A stretch of DNA of 64,000 bases from Saccharomycopsis fibuligera x Saccharomycopsis cf. fibuligera (GCA_001936135.1 CP012817.1:682001-746000), one strand, 5' to 3'. Numbered from the stretch's first letter, positions 1-12,211 are shown. Made by a program: numbers and translations. The notes: a model not told the origin generated them from the letters alone.

Positions 1-45
1 ATATCATTTTCAATTTGTGAATGCCACAAATACTAACTTTAATAG

Positions 46-3000
46 GTACTTGAATGATAATTTGGTACGTTCGTGGCGCAAAAAGAAGTTTTACTTGGTT
101 ACGAATATCCAACTAGATGCGGTGTTTTGAGCTGCTATTATTTTGAGCTGCTCATTTTGGCAAAATTACAGAATTACTAACTCTTTATTTGTAGGTCCCT
201 GAATGGAGACCACAATATCTAGACTACAAGGTACGTAATACTCATAGAATTTAGTGATAACATATCCTTCGTCTTTCAAGATCACTAATTATTTTTAACT
301 TATAGAGCGGCAAAAAGAAGCTAAAAAAGATAAATAAGCCAGATTTCTTGAAAAGTAACAAATCTATCATCTCAAAGACCCCACAACTTGACGGTGTTAG
401 TCACACAGGCCCACGAGTCTACCAATCCGCATATCAAAGCCCTCTTGATGGTAATAATAATTCAAATAATTCTGATGATGGTGAGCCGCAGCCGGTACTT
501 AGCCGTCAGCAGCATCATCCACTTCAGCACCTCGGTGGCAGGTCAAAAAGTAACAGTGTAATTAGCAATTTGAGCAATTTTCAACTTCCTTCTCCTGCCA
601 TTGATGACTATAAATTCAATAATAATTCTTCGAAAAATGTAACTAAACACGTTGATAAGGATATTGCCATACCGCCTAAATCTTCTCCACAGTTACCTCA
701 TCATAGTACTACATCTGGTTCTAAAAAATCAAAACAAAGTACTTCTTCAACATCCCCACCGCTTGCACAAAATGAAAGAACTCCACTTTTGGAGCCATTT
801 TTGCCTTCAATTAGAGAAGCAAATGCTAACCAAATGGCTAACGATGACGGTAAAACAACAATTAGCGCTCCACTACCACAACCACCGAGATCAGCAACGG
901 GGACTCCCAGAGATCTCAATACTTTACCTGCATTGAATAGACAAAAATCATTGACTGATACTTTACAAGATGGAGCTTCAAATGTTATCAATAGACTCAA
1001 AAGACATTCATCGATAATTAGCAGAGACAATCTTCAATATTTTACTAGTAGAAGACAAGGTCTGCTTTTCAACGCTAATGACCCTAATTCAATTCAGTTG
1101 CAGAATTCTTATGAGACCGAAACGCAAGAATTTTTGCATTGGTTGGATTCTGAACTTTTGAAAATTGATAATTTTTTCAAAGCTAAAGAAGATCAATCTG
1201 TTAAAAGATACTTGTTATTGCAAGATCAGCTTTACCAGTTGAGAGAAAACAGAGCGAAGGAAAAAGCTAAGCAAACTAAATTAGCCTTTAATATTTTCCC
1301 AAGCAATCATGCCGTAGAGGAAACTCACACAGGTGAAAATGGTGACTCTAGCGGTAACAACAACAACAATAACAGTGAGCTCCAACTTAATGCTAATTCT
1401 GTACCGGACAAAAAAATATCTCTCAAACACAATAAAACAGTTGCAAAAATTTACAAGTATGAGCTACCAACATTTCCAAAATTCAAATTTTTGAAGAAAA
1501 ACAGTATCCTGAGCAGTAGTGATGAAGATGATGACGACTATGAGGAAGAAGATGAAGAAGACCTCAAGGATAACAATAGTAAAAATAGCCCTCATAACGA
1601 AGCAAATAATAACAATAACCTTGAAATTAGTGATCCAACATACAATAGAAGAGATTATCGTAAAAGAACCAAGTTGAAAAAATCCATTCCTCCATATAAT
1701 CAAGCTAAACGACAACTCAAACATGCAACTTTGGAGTTTTACCGAAGTTTAGAACTCTTGAAAGGATACAGAACAATGAATCGTACTGCGTGTCGTAAAA
1801 TGATCAAGAAGTTTGACAAGACTACTGGTTCTAACAAATTGCCCGAGTTTATGAATAAAGTCAACAACAGTTACTTTTCTACCAGTGAGGTATTGGATGA
1901 TCTTATTGTCAAAGTTGAAAACTTGTTCAGCTTTTACATTGAAAATGGTAACCGAAAATTAGCTATTGAGAAATTGAGAAGCAAAAGCAAAATTGAAGAA
2001 CATTATGGCTCGTTATTCATGGGAGGATTTTTCATTGGCGTGGCTATTCCAATGATTATTTTTACCGCTGTCAAAGGAGCACAACATAAACATTCTCATC
2101 CCGAATTCAATTACTTATTTCAAATTTGGGGTGGATTTTTCATTGCCATTTTGATGGGATTGGCCTTCACTGTCCATTTTTTGGTCTGGGATCATTACAA
2201 GATCAATTACAAGTTTATTTTTGATTTCAATGTTAGGACCGCATTGGACTATAGACAGTACATTTTTATTCCTAGCTTGCTTTTGCTCGCGGGGAGCATC
2301 ATCAGCTACTTTAGTTTTTCAGATGAACTCCACTGGCTGAAACATTTTGACTATAAAGATATGCCATGGATTTTTGTTGGTTTGACGTTGCTTATCTTTT
2401 TGAATCCATTTGCTGTCATGTATTACAAATCTAGGAGGTGGTTGCTTATTGCGATTTGGAGATTGGCACTTTCAGGATTTTACCCTGTTGAGTTCAAAGA
2501 TTTTTTTTTGGGGGACATTTTTTGCAGTTTGACTTACACGATGAGCAACATTTCTTTTATCATTTGCGTTTATGCGTCAAACTGGAATCAACCAAAGCAC
2601 TGTGGATCGGGCAGATCACCGACGATGGGGTTTTTATCATGCTTGCCCAGTATTTGGAGATTGCTACAATGTTTCAGACGTTTTGCAGATACTGGTGAAT
2701 GGTTCCCGCATTTGGCCAATATGGGCAAATATGCAGTCAGCATTTTGTACTACATGACTCTCAGTATTTATAGAATTGATAAAGGAGATACACATAAGAA
2801 AGCTGTTTTTATATTATTTGCCATCCTTAATTCGCTATACAGTGGATTATGGGATATTTTTATGGATTGGTCATTGATGCAATTTGGAGCAAAAAATAAG
2901 TTTTTGCGAAACAATTTGGGTTACAAGAATAAAAACCATTTTTACTACTTTGCAATGGTTTCAGATATAGTTTTAAGATTCCAGTGGGTTTTTTACGTTT

Positions 3001-3812
3001 TTTTTACTAGAAGAATGCAAGCATCAACGTTGACTAGTTTTGGTGTGGCATTGGCAGAATTTATAAGACGGTTTATTTGGGTATTCTTTCGTTTGGAAAA
3101 TGAACATTGCACTAATGTCAACTTGTTGAAAGCATCAAGAGAAATCACCTTGCCGTATCCAACCAGTGAAAAAACGCATTCGCTGTCATTTCCAAGTAGC
3201 TACAGCAATGGTGCCACAAGTGCTATTGGCAAAGGTGCCAACATCGATGCCAATATTAATGCTAATGCTAAAAGACATGATACTAGCGCTAGTACTGCTG
3301 GAGAAGTTGCTGCTACTAGTGCAACTGTCCGCACCCCAGGCACTCACACGGTGCATAAGTTAGAAAATGCAGTTGATGATCGCCGATTGACAGAGTCACC
3401 AAGAGCACCTAATGGGCGCCACTCTCACCCATACCTTTTGGAAGACGGCGGGTCTCATTCTGGAGTTGCGTCTACGAAAAAATCAAAGGAACAACAACAA
3501 CAACAACCACAGACTATCTCGCTGCGTGGCAAAGCAGATAACGCAACAACAGCGTCCAATGGTAACAAGAGTAACAGTAGTGTCGACCTTGAAGCTACAC
3601 CAAGAGCAAGAGCTGGGTCATTCTTCCAGAACCTCAGTAGGGCAGTGACACTGGCTCACGCCAAAGATTTTCAAAGATCACAAAGGAAAGCTTCAACAGA
3701 GGAAGATAATAGCAGTGATGAAGATGACGAAGATGAAGATGAAACTGAGAATGAGGATGAAGCAGATGACGCTAGGTATAGAAGCGATGGGCAACATGAG
3801 TCTCACAGATAG
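46..3812 (+). CDS. SYG1: SYG1/XPR1-type SPX-EXS phosphate exporter, 5'-partial, at least 4 exons
   Basis: Membrane protein of the SYG1/XPR1 family. By family knowledge these proteins sense inositol polyphosphates through an N-terminal SPX domain and export phosphate through the EXS domain. Exons in the window are 46-64, 195-230 and 306-3812, and the ATG exon lies off the left edge. Splice signals are clear: TACTAAC at 31-37 before AG at 44-45, GTACGT at 65, TACTAAC at 175-181 with AG at 193-194, GTACGT at 231 and AG at 304-305. The joined exons read YLNDNL-VPEWRPQYLDYK-SGKKKLKK, which is the conserved SPX start. The rest of SPX is split by Asn/Ser/acidic inserts (acidic run near 1520-1570). 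Several membrane segments begin at about base 2010 (FMGGFFIGVAIPMIIF), then come the EXS region (IWRLALSGFYPVEFKDFF, about 2455-3110) and a disordered, Gln- and Asp/Glu-rich tail. Family confidence is very high; which paralog is less sure. Confidence 0.95.
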
Positions 3813-5430
3813 AACGGGCGCCATGGAAATCATGATGAACATAAAGACGAAAGATAGGCTAGTGTGCCTTCTGAACAAAATTTATCGCGAAAAGTTTTTT
3901 TGTTTGCGGAAAACGATCAAGTAAATTGATATTTGCGTTTGCAGTTTTCATCTTTATTTTATACTATACTTTTTTTTTCCCGCCTACCATTCCACACACT
4001 TTGACCTTAGTAAACCTAGTAGACTCATCTCTGTAAAAAACATAACGACTATTGTAGTGGGTGCTATTCAATGTATAGGAACTGAGTCAAATTTGGATTA
4101 ATCCTTTTTGAAACAGTGGGAAACTTGTATTTGGTGCAGGATGAATAAAATCCGTACACATATTGCTTTTGTAGGGTGACACGCAGTTCAGCCCTCGTGA
4201 CGTTTATAAGGGAACAACCACAGTTGATTTATGCCTGAAAGGGGATGAAAAAGATGGTTGGTTCTAACTTTTGGATGGATTAAAATGAGGTAGTACTCTA
4301 TTAACAATTGACTCCCGGCATTCGCCTGAATTAGAGTTGGGATACTGTGCATAGAAAGTGCCATGGCGCTCTGCGCACAGACAAATAATCATACAAATGC
4401 ATAGTGATGCGAAGCTCGGCCATGCAGATGCTACAAATTATACTTTATTAGGTTTGAACCAAGAGTTTGAATATTGCATGCATAGCTATTATGCAAACAA
4501 AACCGGTGAACTAGCGCATTATGCTGTATACATCCTGCGCAACCAGCACCTCCATCCACAGTGCGGGCGATGATCTCTTCCGTAAGAAGGCGCAATCCAG
4601 TAAAAGGTTTTCTTTCAGAGAGTATATGTAGAGTAAATGGTGCCGACTGAAGCGTTTTTGTGGCTTTCTTTCCCAGTCTTTTCTATCGAAATTATTTTAT
4701 TCTTCAGAAGGTTTCTGGTACTGCACCGCCTTCGTTGCCTGTCTTTGTATTCCGCTGCAGGTCGATGCTTGTGTGCTGCTCATGTCAAACACTGCGTATT
4801 TCTCTGTTTCTGTGTCCGATCTCGTGCTGCCGCCAGCTGGCGATGGGCGATAGCTGGGGCTAGCTGGCCTCCCCCATCCGTCCACCATGAGTTTAACTTA
4901 CTTGACTTACTCTCCGTGGTCGATTGTGGTCTTGCTTTCTTAACTTCTTTACTCACTTTCGTCTCCGATAGCCTGTAGAACAAAATAGGTTTTTGGTTCC
5001 GGCGTTTCCTTGTTTGTTCTTTGACGTTCGTAAATTTACTCTTCCACGTCAACTCTGCCCTTACTGTTATTTCACTTCCATATTCTTGAATTTGTGTTTT
5101 ATTTCTTTTTTCAGTTTCTTCGCTCTAAACTTATACTTGTAAGCGACTTCTCAAGCAGAAGTTAGTTACCAGATAATCCTCATTAACCAAAAAGTATATA
5201 ACTCTTTGGTTAGGGGGTTGACGAAATCTCGGCTCTTAAAAAAAATAGCCATTCTTTTCTGATATTCTTCGTCACTTTTCATACCACATCAAAGGCTTGT
5301 TGATAAGCTATACTGCTGCTTTTCCAGTGAATATTTTGTTTAGAGTGACACTTGTCTGTGTCTTTGCTGTGGTGTTCTAATTTCCTTTTTGGTATTAATT
5401 TTTCGTCCCTAAATTTTTTATTTTTCCCTT

Positions 5431-5463
<33 letters not shown>

Positions 5464-5741
5464 ACTGTCAATTGACGGTTGACGATTTTCGACGATTTCC
5501 CATTTTCCTCCTATTTTTGACTTTTCTCTTTTCTCACTTTTTCACACCTACTTTGATCTTCCCCAACCTGCTTTACGTTTTACAGCTATCCTTTGTCTTG
5601 CCACAACTCCAACTTGTGCCGCAAATATTCACTCCACCGGTTGTTCAGAATTGCGTTTTCCGTATCCGCACCACATTTCTGGGTATATTCTAGAGCTAGC
5701 TTGGTGCTGTCATTAAAAAGGGGAAAAAGCCAATAGGAAAA
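3813..5741. other. intergenic, long pyrimidine-rich leader region of the RRM gene
   Basis: No supported gene. The left half has short meaningless frames and a single TGAGTCA at 4083-4089. From about 5350 to 5600 the + strand is strongly C/T-rich and holds a T30 run (5433-5462), as in long yeast 5' leaders. The promoter of the RRM gene at 5742 is expected here. Confidence 0.6.
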
Positions 5742-7892
5742 ATGCATGCGTCAAATAATAGCGACAAAGTCACTGCTTCTCACCAATTGGACGTAACTTT
5801 CACCGCTAACCAGCCCCAAATGAACGATTCAGGCGATGAGGATTTTGAAGAAGGAAAGTCGTACACTATAAAGTTGACAAACTTGCCAAAAGGTTTCACT
5901 TTCAATGAGATTGAGTCGTTTCTTTCCAAAGCTATCGATACATCAGCGATCTCAAGCATCAAGAATCAGTCCACCAATAGTGCGCTCGTCGAAATCAAGG
6001 ACTACAATTCTGCCTGGAAGTGTGTCCAAAAATTGAAGCACAAGACCTTCAAGAACAAACCCATATATTTGAGCTTTGCAAGCAGTGATTCTTCAACTAC
6101 AAGTGCTATCAATAGCAGAAACAACAGTATAAATAACGGCAGTAACAGCAGCAGGCATAACAGTTTCGCAAGTCACCAAATGATGTTTGGGGCTAACGCT
6201 AATGGCTATTATATCCCTCCTTTGCCGCCACCAGGTGTTCCAGCTATGGGCGATGAAAGCTTGGGTGGCCATGATTATTATCAAAATTTTATGTATATGG
6301 CACCGCCTCCTCAGATGTTCAACCGTGAGCCATTTTCAAACCCAAGCTCCAGAAAGCAGTCTATAGCCTCCAGCTATTCCTCTGCTGCTTCTTCAAGAAA
6401 TAATTCTGGAAGCACTAACGCAACCAGTATGGCAAGCATTCCTTTGATGGGGTCACAACCACCGCTTCCTTACTCACCAACCATGTCTCCTTCTGCTGGA
6501 CCGCAAGCAAAACCCTATTCAAAAGGTGGGCCTCAGAACCTGTCTTTTCAGCAACCACAACCACAGCCAATGTTTTATCCTCCTGTATTTCCTGGCCAAT
6601 TTTCTTATAGCGGTCAAAGTCCACCGGGTTCCGCTACTGCTTCGAATCTGGCTCTTGCCGTAAAACCTAGCGATTCAACTTCAGATACTACATGCTATAA
6701 GAGTAAAAAACCTGGCAGCAGTGGCAGTAATAGAAAAGAACACTCATCGTCTTCCAAGTCAAGAGCGTCGCCAATGTACCACAATCAAGAGCAATCATAC
6801 TATCACCCTGGTATGATGTATGATCAACAAAGTGCGGCGAAACAGTATAATGGCGTATATAGTAATGCTGCTGAACTAACGCCATTTTCACGACTACCAC
6901 CAAATGTCACTGATAACAATCCTGCTGTCGCTGCTGCAGCTGCTGCCGCTGCTAGTCAAGGCGGTATTCCATTTTTGCCATACCTTTCTCCTATGGCAGT
7001 TCGTGGATTTGGCTACCCACCTCAAATGCCAGTTGGTGGTTATCCGAATACAGCCATTGGTAGCAGTAGTGGAGCACCTTCATCTCATTCTGCTCCGCCT
7101 ACCCTTCAAGGCACACAGTACCCCCCACCATGGTTTCCTTCTAGCAATTCCACATTGCCTTACATGTTGCAAAAGAGTGCTTACAATTCAATATCAAATG
7201 TTGCTACTGGTGGCGTGGGCAATGGCGGAAACCTTGCTGGCACTAATGTTTATGAAAAACGTATAGGAAGTTCCCCTACAGGGTTTAATAGACAGCTTCT
7301 TCCTCTGGCCATGGATACAAATCTATTAGCATTCAACAAGTACAATCAAATTCTAGATCCCAATTATAGTGAAAATTATGATACTATTAACACTAAAAGA
7401 TTATTCTTTGGTAATTTATCATACAAAACAAGTCTTGAAACTCTAAAAAATGCGCTTGTTGAATGTGGTTTGGGCAACAGTGACATAGAAATTCCTGATC
7501 CTGAACACTCTAAAGGTTATGCAATTGTTACATTTGCCACAGAAGAGGACGCTCATAGAGCTATTGATATATTTAATAACCGGAATTTTGATGGAAGAAG
7601 ACTTGGGGTTAGACATGACAGATTTCCTGGATTGGAACACAAAAATAAAAACAACTCTGAATTTCAGGTTTATCATGGGATTACGGCAAAATCTAATGTA
7701 AACGGTTTTAAAAATGAAAACAAAAAAGAATATGACGAGAATAATGATAATACTTCGAAGAATTCGTCAGCAGTGGACTTAGATGAACGTTTTGACGCAA
7801 AGGCTAAAGATAATGGAGAAAATGATGCCAAAGTTGCTAGAGATTTAGCTACGGAGCTAAATAAACTACATTGTAGCAAAAAAAAGCATTAA
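5742..7892 (+). CDS. RNA-binding protein with two RRM domains separated by a low-complexity linker
   Basis: 716-residue protein. An N-terminal RRM lies at about residues 40-112 (YTIKLTNLPKGFTFNEIESF as RNP2 region, then ALVEIKDYNSA as a weak RNP1). A C-terminal RRM lies at about 550-630 (RLFFGNLSYKTSLETLKNAL, later GYAIVTFATEEDAHRAI). Between them are about 430 residues rich in Ser, Asn, Pro, Gly, Tyr and Gln, with a poly-Ala run near residue 395-410. This layout suggests a cytoplasmic mRNA-binding, granule-forming regulator, which is inference from composition. The ATG at 5742 is the first in frame and follows a pyrimidine-rich leader. I could not tie it to one named yeast gene. It converges with the CFEM-like gene, 286 bp from its 3' end. 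Confidence 0.9.
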   Translation: MHASNNSDKVTASHQLDVTFTANQPQMNDSGDEDFEEGKSYTIKLTNLPKGFTFNEIESFLSKAIDTSAISSIKNQSTNSALVEIKDYNSAWKCVQKLKHKTFKNKPIYLSFASSDSSTTSAINSRNNSINNGSNSSRHNSFASHQMMFGANANGYYIPPLPPPGVPAMGDESLGGHDYYQNFMYMAPPPQMFNREPFSNPSSRKQSIASSYSSAASSRNNSGSTNATSMASIPLMGSQPPLPYSPTMSPSAGPQAKPYSKGGPQNLSFQQPQPQPMFYPPVFPGQFSYSGQSPPGSATASNLALAVKPSDSTSDTTCYKSKKPGSSGSNRKEHSSSSKSRASPMYHNQEQSYYHPGMMYDQQSAAKQYNGVYSNAAELTPFSRLPPNVTDNNPAVAAAAAAAASQGGIPFLPYLSPMAVRGFGYPPQMPVGGYPNTAIGSSSGAPSSHSAPPTLQGTQYPPPWFPSSNSTLPYMLQKSAYNSISNVATGGVGNGGNLAGTNVYEKRIGSSPTGFNRQLLPLAMDTNLLAFNKYNQILDPNYSENYDTINTKRLFFGNLSYKTSLETLKNALVECGLGNSDIEIPDPEHSKGYAIVTFATEEDAHRAIDIFNNRNFDGRRLGVRHDRFPGLEHKNKNNSEFQVYHGITAKSNVNGFKNENKKEYDENNDNTSKNSSAVDLDERFDAKAKDNGENDAKVARDLATELNKLHCSKKKH

Positions 7893-8178
7893 ATGATTAC
7901 TTGACTATTTCAAACGTATATAATGGTTTATATGAAAAAAACTTTGAAAAAAATGTTGGTTTTTTTTCTTTCTTCCTTTCTAATCTAGTCCAATTAAGCA
8001 GTTGAAGCCTGTAACATGAGAGAAAAAAGCCAAATATTAACATTAATCTTTTGAGGTTTCATCTACAGGTTATAATCTTTTATTGACAAAGAAAGATACA
8101 GAAAAAAGCACACATTAGTTGGTATATTAGGTTGCGACACAAATCACTGCAGCTTATAAAACGATTTATCCTTTCAGA

Positions 8179-9535
8179 CTATAAAAATGAAAACAAGAAA
8201 AACAAAACTGTAAACATGCTTGAGAGCGCGGTATACTTACTTGCCTTAGATTCTTTAATTGTAATATTTTGTTTTATAGGAGAATTATCTTTATTTTTCA
8301 CATCCTTTGTAACTTTTTGTGACGTAGAAGAATTGGATCTATTGCTGCTTATAGGTTTTAAAGGCAAAGTTTTGTTTAAAATGTTCTCGTATCCCTGTAG
8401 TTGTTGAAGTTGATTCATCTCATGATTTACTCTTTCACTAAAAATAATTGATTCGTTTTTCTTTGCCAATACCTTGGTGCTATTTTGGATGCTTTCTCTT
8501 TCAAATTCTTTGAGCGTATCATCAATTGGTGAAAAGTCAAAAATTGCGTACAAGTAGGTATCTTTTGTTACTGCGGCAATTTCTATATCATCTGTGTAAT
8601 TAGCGGAATTTTTGAGAATCGTTGTAGTATATTTTGTTGAAGTGATGTCCCTATAACGATGAAGGTCTTTAATCATGTGGTGTGAATTTTGACTTTTGCT
8701 ATTATAGTTGGTGTATAACGCATCATCATATTTCAAAATATAAGGATTTGTACCACACAAAGACTTGAAAGTGTGAAAACTCTTCAAATTCTGCAAGAAA
8801 AGAAACACGAGTTAGTTATTTGTTCTGAGCTAAAAAGTGGTGCTTTGAACAAAATGTCAAAAAAAGGTGATTGCTATAGGTTTCATCAACTTGAAAGCTT
8901 AGAAGATTTTACGTCTCATCAGGCTTTGTCCTTTTGGTGAAAACCTCTATTTTTGTGACACTTACGTAAGATGAACAATGCTTTGAACATTCAACAAGTG
9001 ATGCTCCCGCCAAGTAGCACTGACATCCGTCATTTTGGACAGAACAGAGTTGAAAACCTGATTTTGCAGCATTTGCACATTTTAAATAATTCTCGTCTTG
9101 CTAAAAGAATTTTCTGAGTCAGTCATAATGCTAAACTCAATATTTTTGAGGCATATTTCCAACTAGTATGTACATTACACCACTCTTTTTTTTTCCTTTT
9201 TATTTTTATTTTTATTTTTATTTTTATTTTTATTTTTTTTTTTGAGTGAGTGAGTGAGTGAAATAGAACCATAGTAATTGCCAAGTCAAAAACAGAAATG
9301 TATATCATACACAAAGTGGTGTTGAGCTAAAAAAATTTGAAAGTACGTTTCCGTTCTCCTGGTCTGGTGTGAAAATCGTTGAACTTAGAGCGTAATTTAA
9401 AGCCCCTTCTGGTCGTTTTTGCCTATTGTTTACAGTATTGACTGTCTGATCGGCAACGACTATCGAAACGCTGGAAAGCCAGAAGAGCAGCAAAAGCGAA
9501 ATTGTTGTAGATTTACTTCTTGTGCTATTAATCAT
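8179..9535 (-). CDS. secreted, GPI-anchored CFEM-like eight-cysteine protein, 3 exons
   Basis: Reconstructed from splice signals. Exon 1 is 9535-9311 (donor GTATGA), exon 2 is 9100-8966 (donor GTAAGT at 8965), exon 3 is 8790-8179. The second acceptor is strong (ACTAAC, pyrimidines, TTGCAG). The first has only a GACTGAC-like branch site before TTTTAG. Both joins are phase 0, giving about 323 residues. Seen: a signal peptide (TTISLLLLFWLSSVSIVVA, about residues 10-28), a cysteine module formed across all three exons, an Asn/Ser/Lys-rich region, and a C-terminal hydrophobic tail (FTVLFFLFSFL) typical of GPI signals. Cysteine spacing is C-x7-C-x10-C-x6-C-x-C-x9-C-x3-C-x14-C, with an Asp just before the C-x-C. 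This is very near the CFEM pattern of fungal heme-binding wall proteins (Rbt5/Pga7/Csa2), apart from the first spacing. Heme binding is inference. Intron 1 carries a microsatellite. The family call is likely but not certain. Confidence 0.72.
9196..9260. repeat. (ATTTTT)n and (GAGT)n microsatellites inside intron 1 of the CFEM-like gene
   Basis: On the + strand ATTTTT is repeated about six times, then a T run, then GAGT repeated about four times. It lies wholly between the proposed donor at 9310 and acceptor at 9101. Confidence 0.85.
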
Positions 9536-10896
9536 CCTTATTTGCTTGAAAGAGAGACTGGGGGACTTTCTTTGCTCCTTCTATTATCACTAATAGGCTC
9601 TTCCGAATTTTTTATTTTGTACGCTTTCGTATTAGCTAGCGCTTTTAATTTAAGTATACTTGTTGGGGTAGCAGTTATTGATGTTTAAAAAACGTTACAA
9701 AGATAAAGTGCCAGGGATGAAAATGAACTGGAATGAGCAGCGAATTGCGATGCAAGCAGTAAGCACAGTCAAACAACACTACACAATTACAGAAGTTCGT
9801 ATATCCAGAAGCCACAAAGACATTATGCGCCGTTTACAGTTTGAGTAGCAGCATATTATGTTTAATTCTGCTAGTGTAGCCTTTGTTTCTAGAAATATGC
9901 CTAACGCAACTTCTGCATCCTATTCTTTAAACTATATTGGCACGTTAGGTTAAGTTTCTTGACCAGAAACCGCTTTAGTTGTTATTATCCTTCTTTTATG
10001 TTCTGTTCCGAAACATATGGTGATTTTTTTCCCTTATTTACAAACTAGTTAAAATATAACTTATCTGGCTTCAAGAGACATTACCCATTAAAGAATAAAG
10101 ATAAACTATTGTAGATTTATCCAATTTATTAAGCTACAATTTTGTTTGAATGTTGATTGGTGGAAGTGCCGAATAATATTAAATTGCAGGCCGGTGGATA
10201 TCAGCGATCATTTTGTCCAATGTCTTGTGTTTTTAGCTCCATGCAGGACTCCGCGTTATGCATAACATGGTATACATGAAGATGCATTAGTGTGACTTCA
10301 TTTCGATTATCTGTCGAGCTGCATCTAATTAGAGCTATAATTGTTGTGCATTAAAACGTCAATACATGTCAATGCCGGTAATCAAAATATTAGAGAAGCT
10401 ATCAAAAAGTAAAATAAGATTTAAATAGGTATTTTTGATATACTACACTTTTTCAGTTTAATGTTTGCGTTAAAACCCAAAAATTTTTCAGTTAACTCTT
10501 AACTATATAAGCAAATTTTTGTAAAACAACACTCTAGGAAGTATTTTAGTTTTCATTTATCTTTAATGATTCATATAAAACGCAAAACTTTTGAGAATTA
10601 TTTATGATAAGCGTACGCATTTTAAGCAGTTTGGATGCTGAATTGTGAACATTCTATGGGCTTATTTGTAACAACAACAATAACAATAACAACAACAACA
10701 ACAAAACAAACAAAACAAACAAAACAAACCATCTAGCAGCTAGGACTACTTATCCAGTAACTTACACTTGAATGTAATTTCAAAAATCTATCTTGATGCT
10801 GTATTCAGCGAACTAAAAAGAAAAAAATCAAATCATAATTATGAATAAATATAAAATGTTATTCGCAAAGTATAATGACTAAACCGTATCGCAAGC
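9536..10896. other. intergenic between CFEM-like gene and HIS1, AT-rich with a CAA/CAAA microsatellite
   Basis: Should hold the promoter of the CFEM-like gene and the 3' end of HIS1, both on the minus strand. The only structured item is an (AAC)n/(AAAC)n microsatellite at 10669-10730. No frame over 90 codons looks protein-like. Confidence 0.6.
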
Positions 10897-11978
10897 TTAC
10901 TCACGAGCGTTAGAGATATCAAATAATAAGATGTCGGAAGCGCCCGCTTTCTTCAAGCCATCCATAATCTCACCCTTTCTCTTCTTTTCAATCATAGAAG
11001 AAACAGCAACCCAATTAGTATCTTCCAATGGAGAGATAGTGGCAGCACGACGGCCAGGGGTCAATTTTAAAACTTCAGACAAGTTTTCTCTTGGAGTGTT
11101 GTAGTTACACAAAACGTATTTTTGGGCCACCAAGACACCAGCAATTCTAGATGTTATAGTTTCTACCAATTCTGGGTGAGTTGGGTTTTTGCTCTTGATC
11201 AAGTATGCAGAAGTGTCCAACAATGTGTCAATGTCTATCAAACCAGCAGCTCTCATAGTTTCACCAGATTCAACCAAATCCACAATGGCATCAGCAACAC
11301 CCAAAGCACAAGAAGCTTCCACGGATCCGCCAACGTATTTGATTTTGGTTTGTAATGCTTCGCCAGGTTTCACACCTTCTAATTTTTCGAAATATTGTCT
11401 TGTCAAGTTGGTGAATGAAGACACAATAGTCTTGCCAATTAACTGTTCTGGCTTTTTGTATGGGCCATCCTGTGGCACTTGTATCTGTAACCTACATTTA
11501 CCAAACATCAAGTCCAAAGCAAGTTCCACTTCAACGTTGCTTTCTTTCACTTGGTCAACACCGGTGATACCAAGAGAGCAGCGACCTTCACCAACGAAAG
11601 TCGGAATATCAGCAGCAGGCAAAAACACCAAGGCAATTGGCAAGCTAGTGGACAAAGCAATATCCAATCTATTGCTTCTGTGAAAAGTAATGTCAGAACC
11701 TTGCAACAAGGCAACACATTTTTCGTAAAGACGACCCTCTGGTCTGTTGTTAATATCGATGTCCGAGAAACGTAAAACTCAATATAGATCCGAAAACAGA
11801 AAAATCAGAAGTCAGGCAAAACAAAAAAACAAAAACAAAAGAAAAGAATGTAGCGAGTGAGTTGGTTCCACTAATAGCATGAAAAATCAGAAGCATTTCG
11901 TTATGAATAGCACTAATGGTACATACTTTTAGGAACAGCAAAAAGCAAACGGTCGGTAAGGTGGTTGACTAAATCCAT
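10897..11978 (-). CDS. HIS1: HIS1, ATP phosphoribosyltransferase, 2 exons
   Basis: First enzyme of histidine synthesis: it joins ATP and PRPP to give phosphoribosyl-ATP, in the cytoplasm. Exon 1 is 11978-11927 and encodes MDLVNHLTDRLLFAVPK plus one base. The intron runs 11926-11739 (donor GTATGT, TATTAAC branch, acceptor CCAG). Exon 2 is 11738-10897. The join restores VPKKGRLYEKC, matching the family start, and the total of 297 residues equals the yeast enzyme as I recall it. Conserved blocks visible are ADIPTFVGEGRCSLGITGVD, KIKYVGGSVEASCALGVADA and the C-terminal regulatory domain (TPGRRAATISPLEDTNWVAV). A TGAGTCA site 164 bp upstream fits Gcn4 general amino-acid control. Confidence 0.97.
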
Positions 11979-12141
11979 GATTATATTATAATATTAAACA
12001 GGTTCCTTCGGTTGTAGAAGAACTTGGGGGTCTATCAAAATAAGCAAATGCCGGTTTAGTACTGCCTTTAACCGTTATTTTTTTATTTTACATTTGTTTC
12101 GGTTCTAGTTTCGGTAAGTGGTTGATGCAGAAAAATTTCAA

Positions 12142-12148
12142 TGAGTCA
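12142..12148. promoter_or_regulatory. Gcn4-type site upstream of HIS1
   Basis: TGAGTCA, an exact match to the Gcn4 consensus TGA(C/G)TCA, 164 bp upstream of the HIS1 ATG. A short motif can occur by chance, but HIS1 is a classic Gcn4 target. Confidence 0.65.
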
Positions 12149-12211
12149 AAAATAGTAACCAAACAGGGCACACAACCACAGGTATCTGACAAAGATATTA
12201 TATAACGAATA

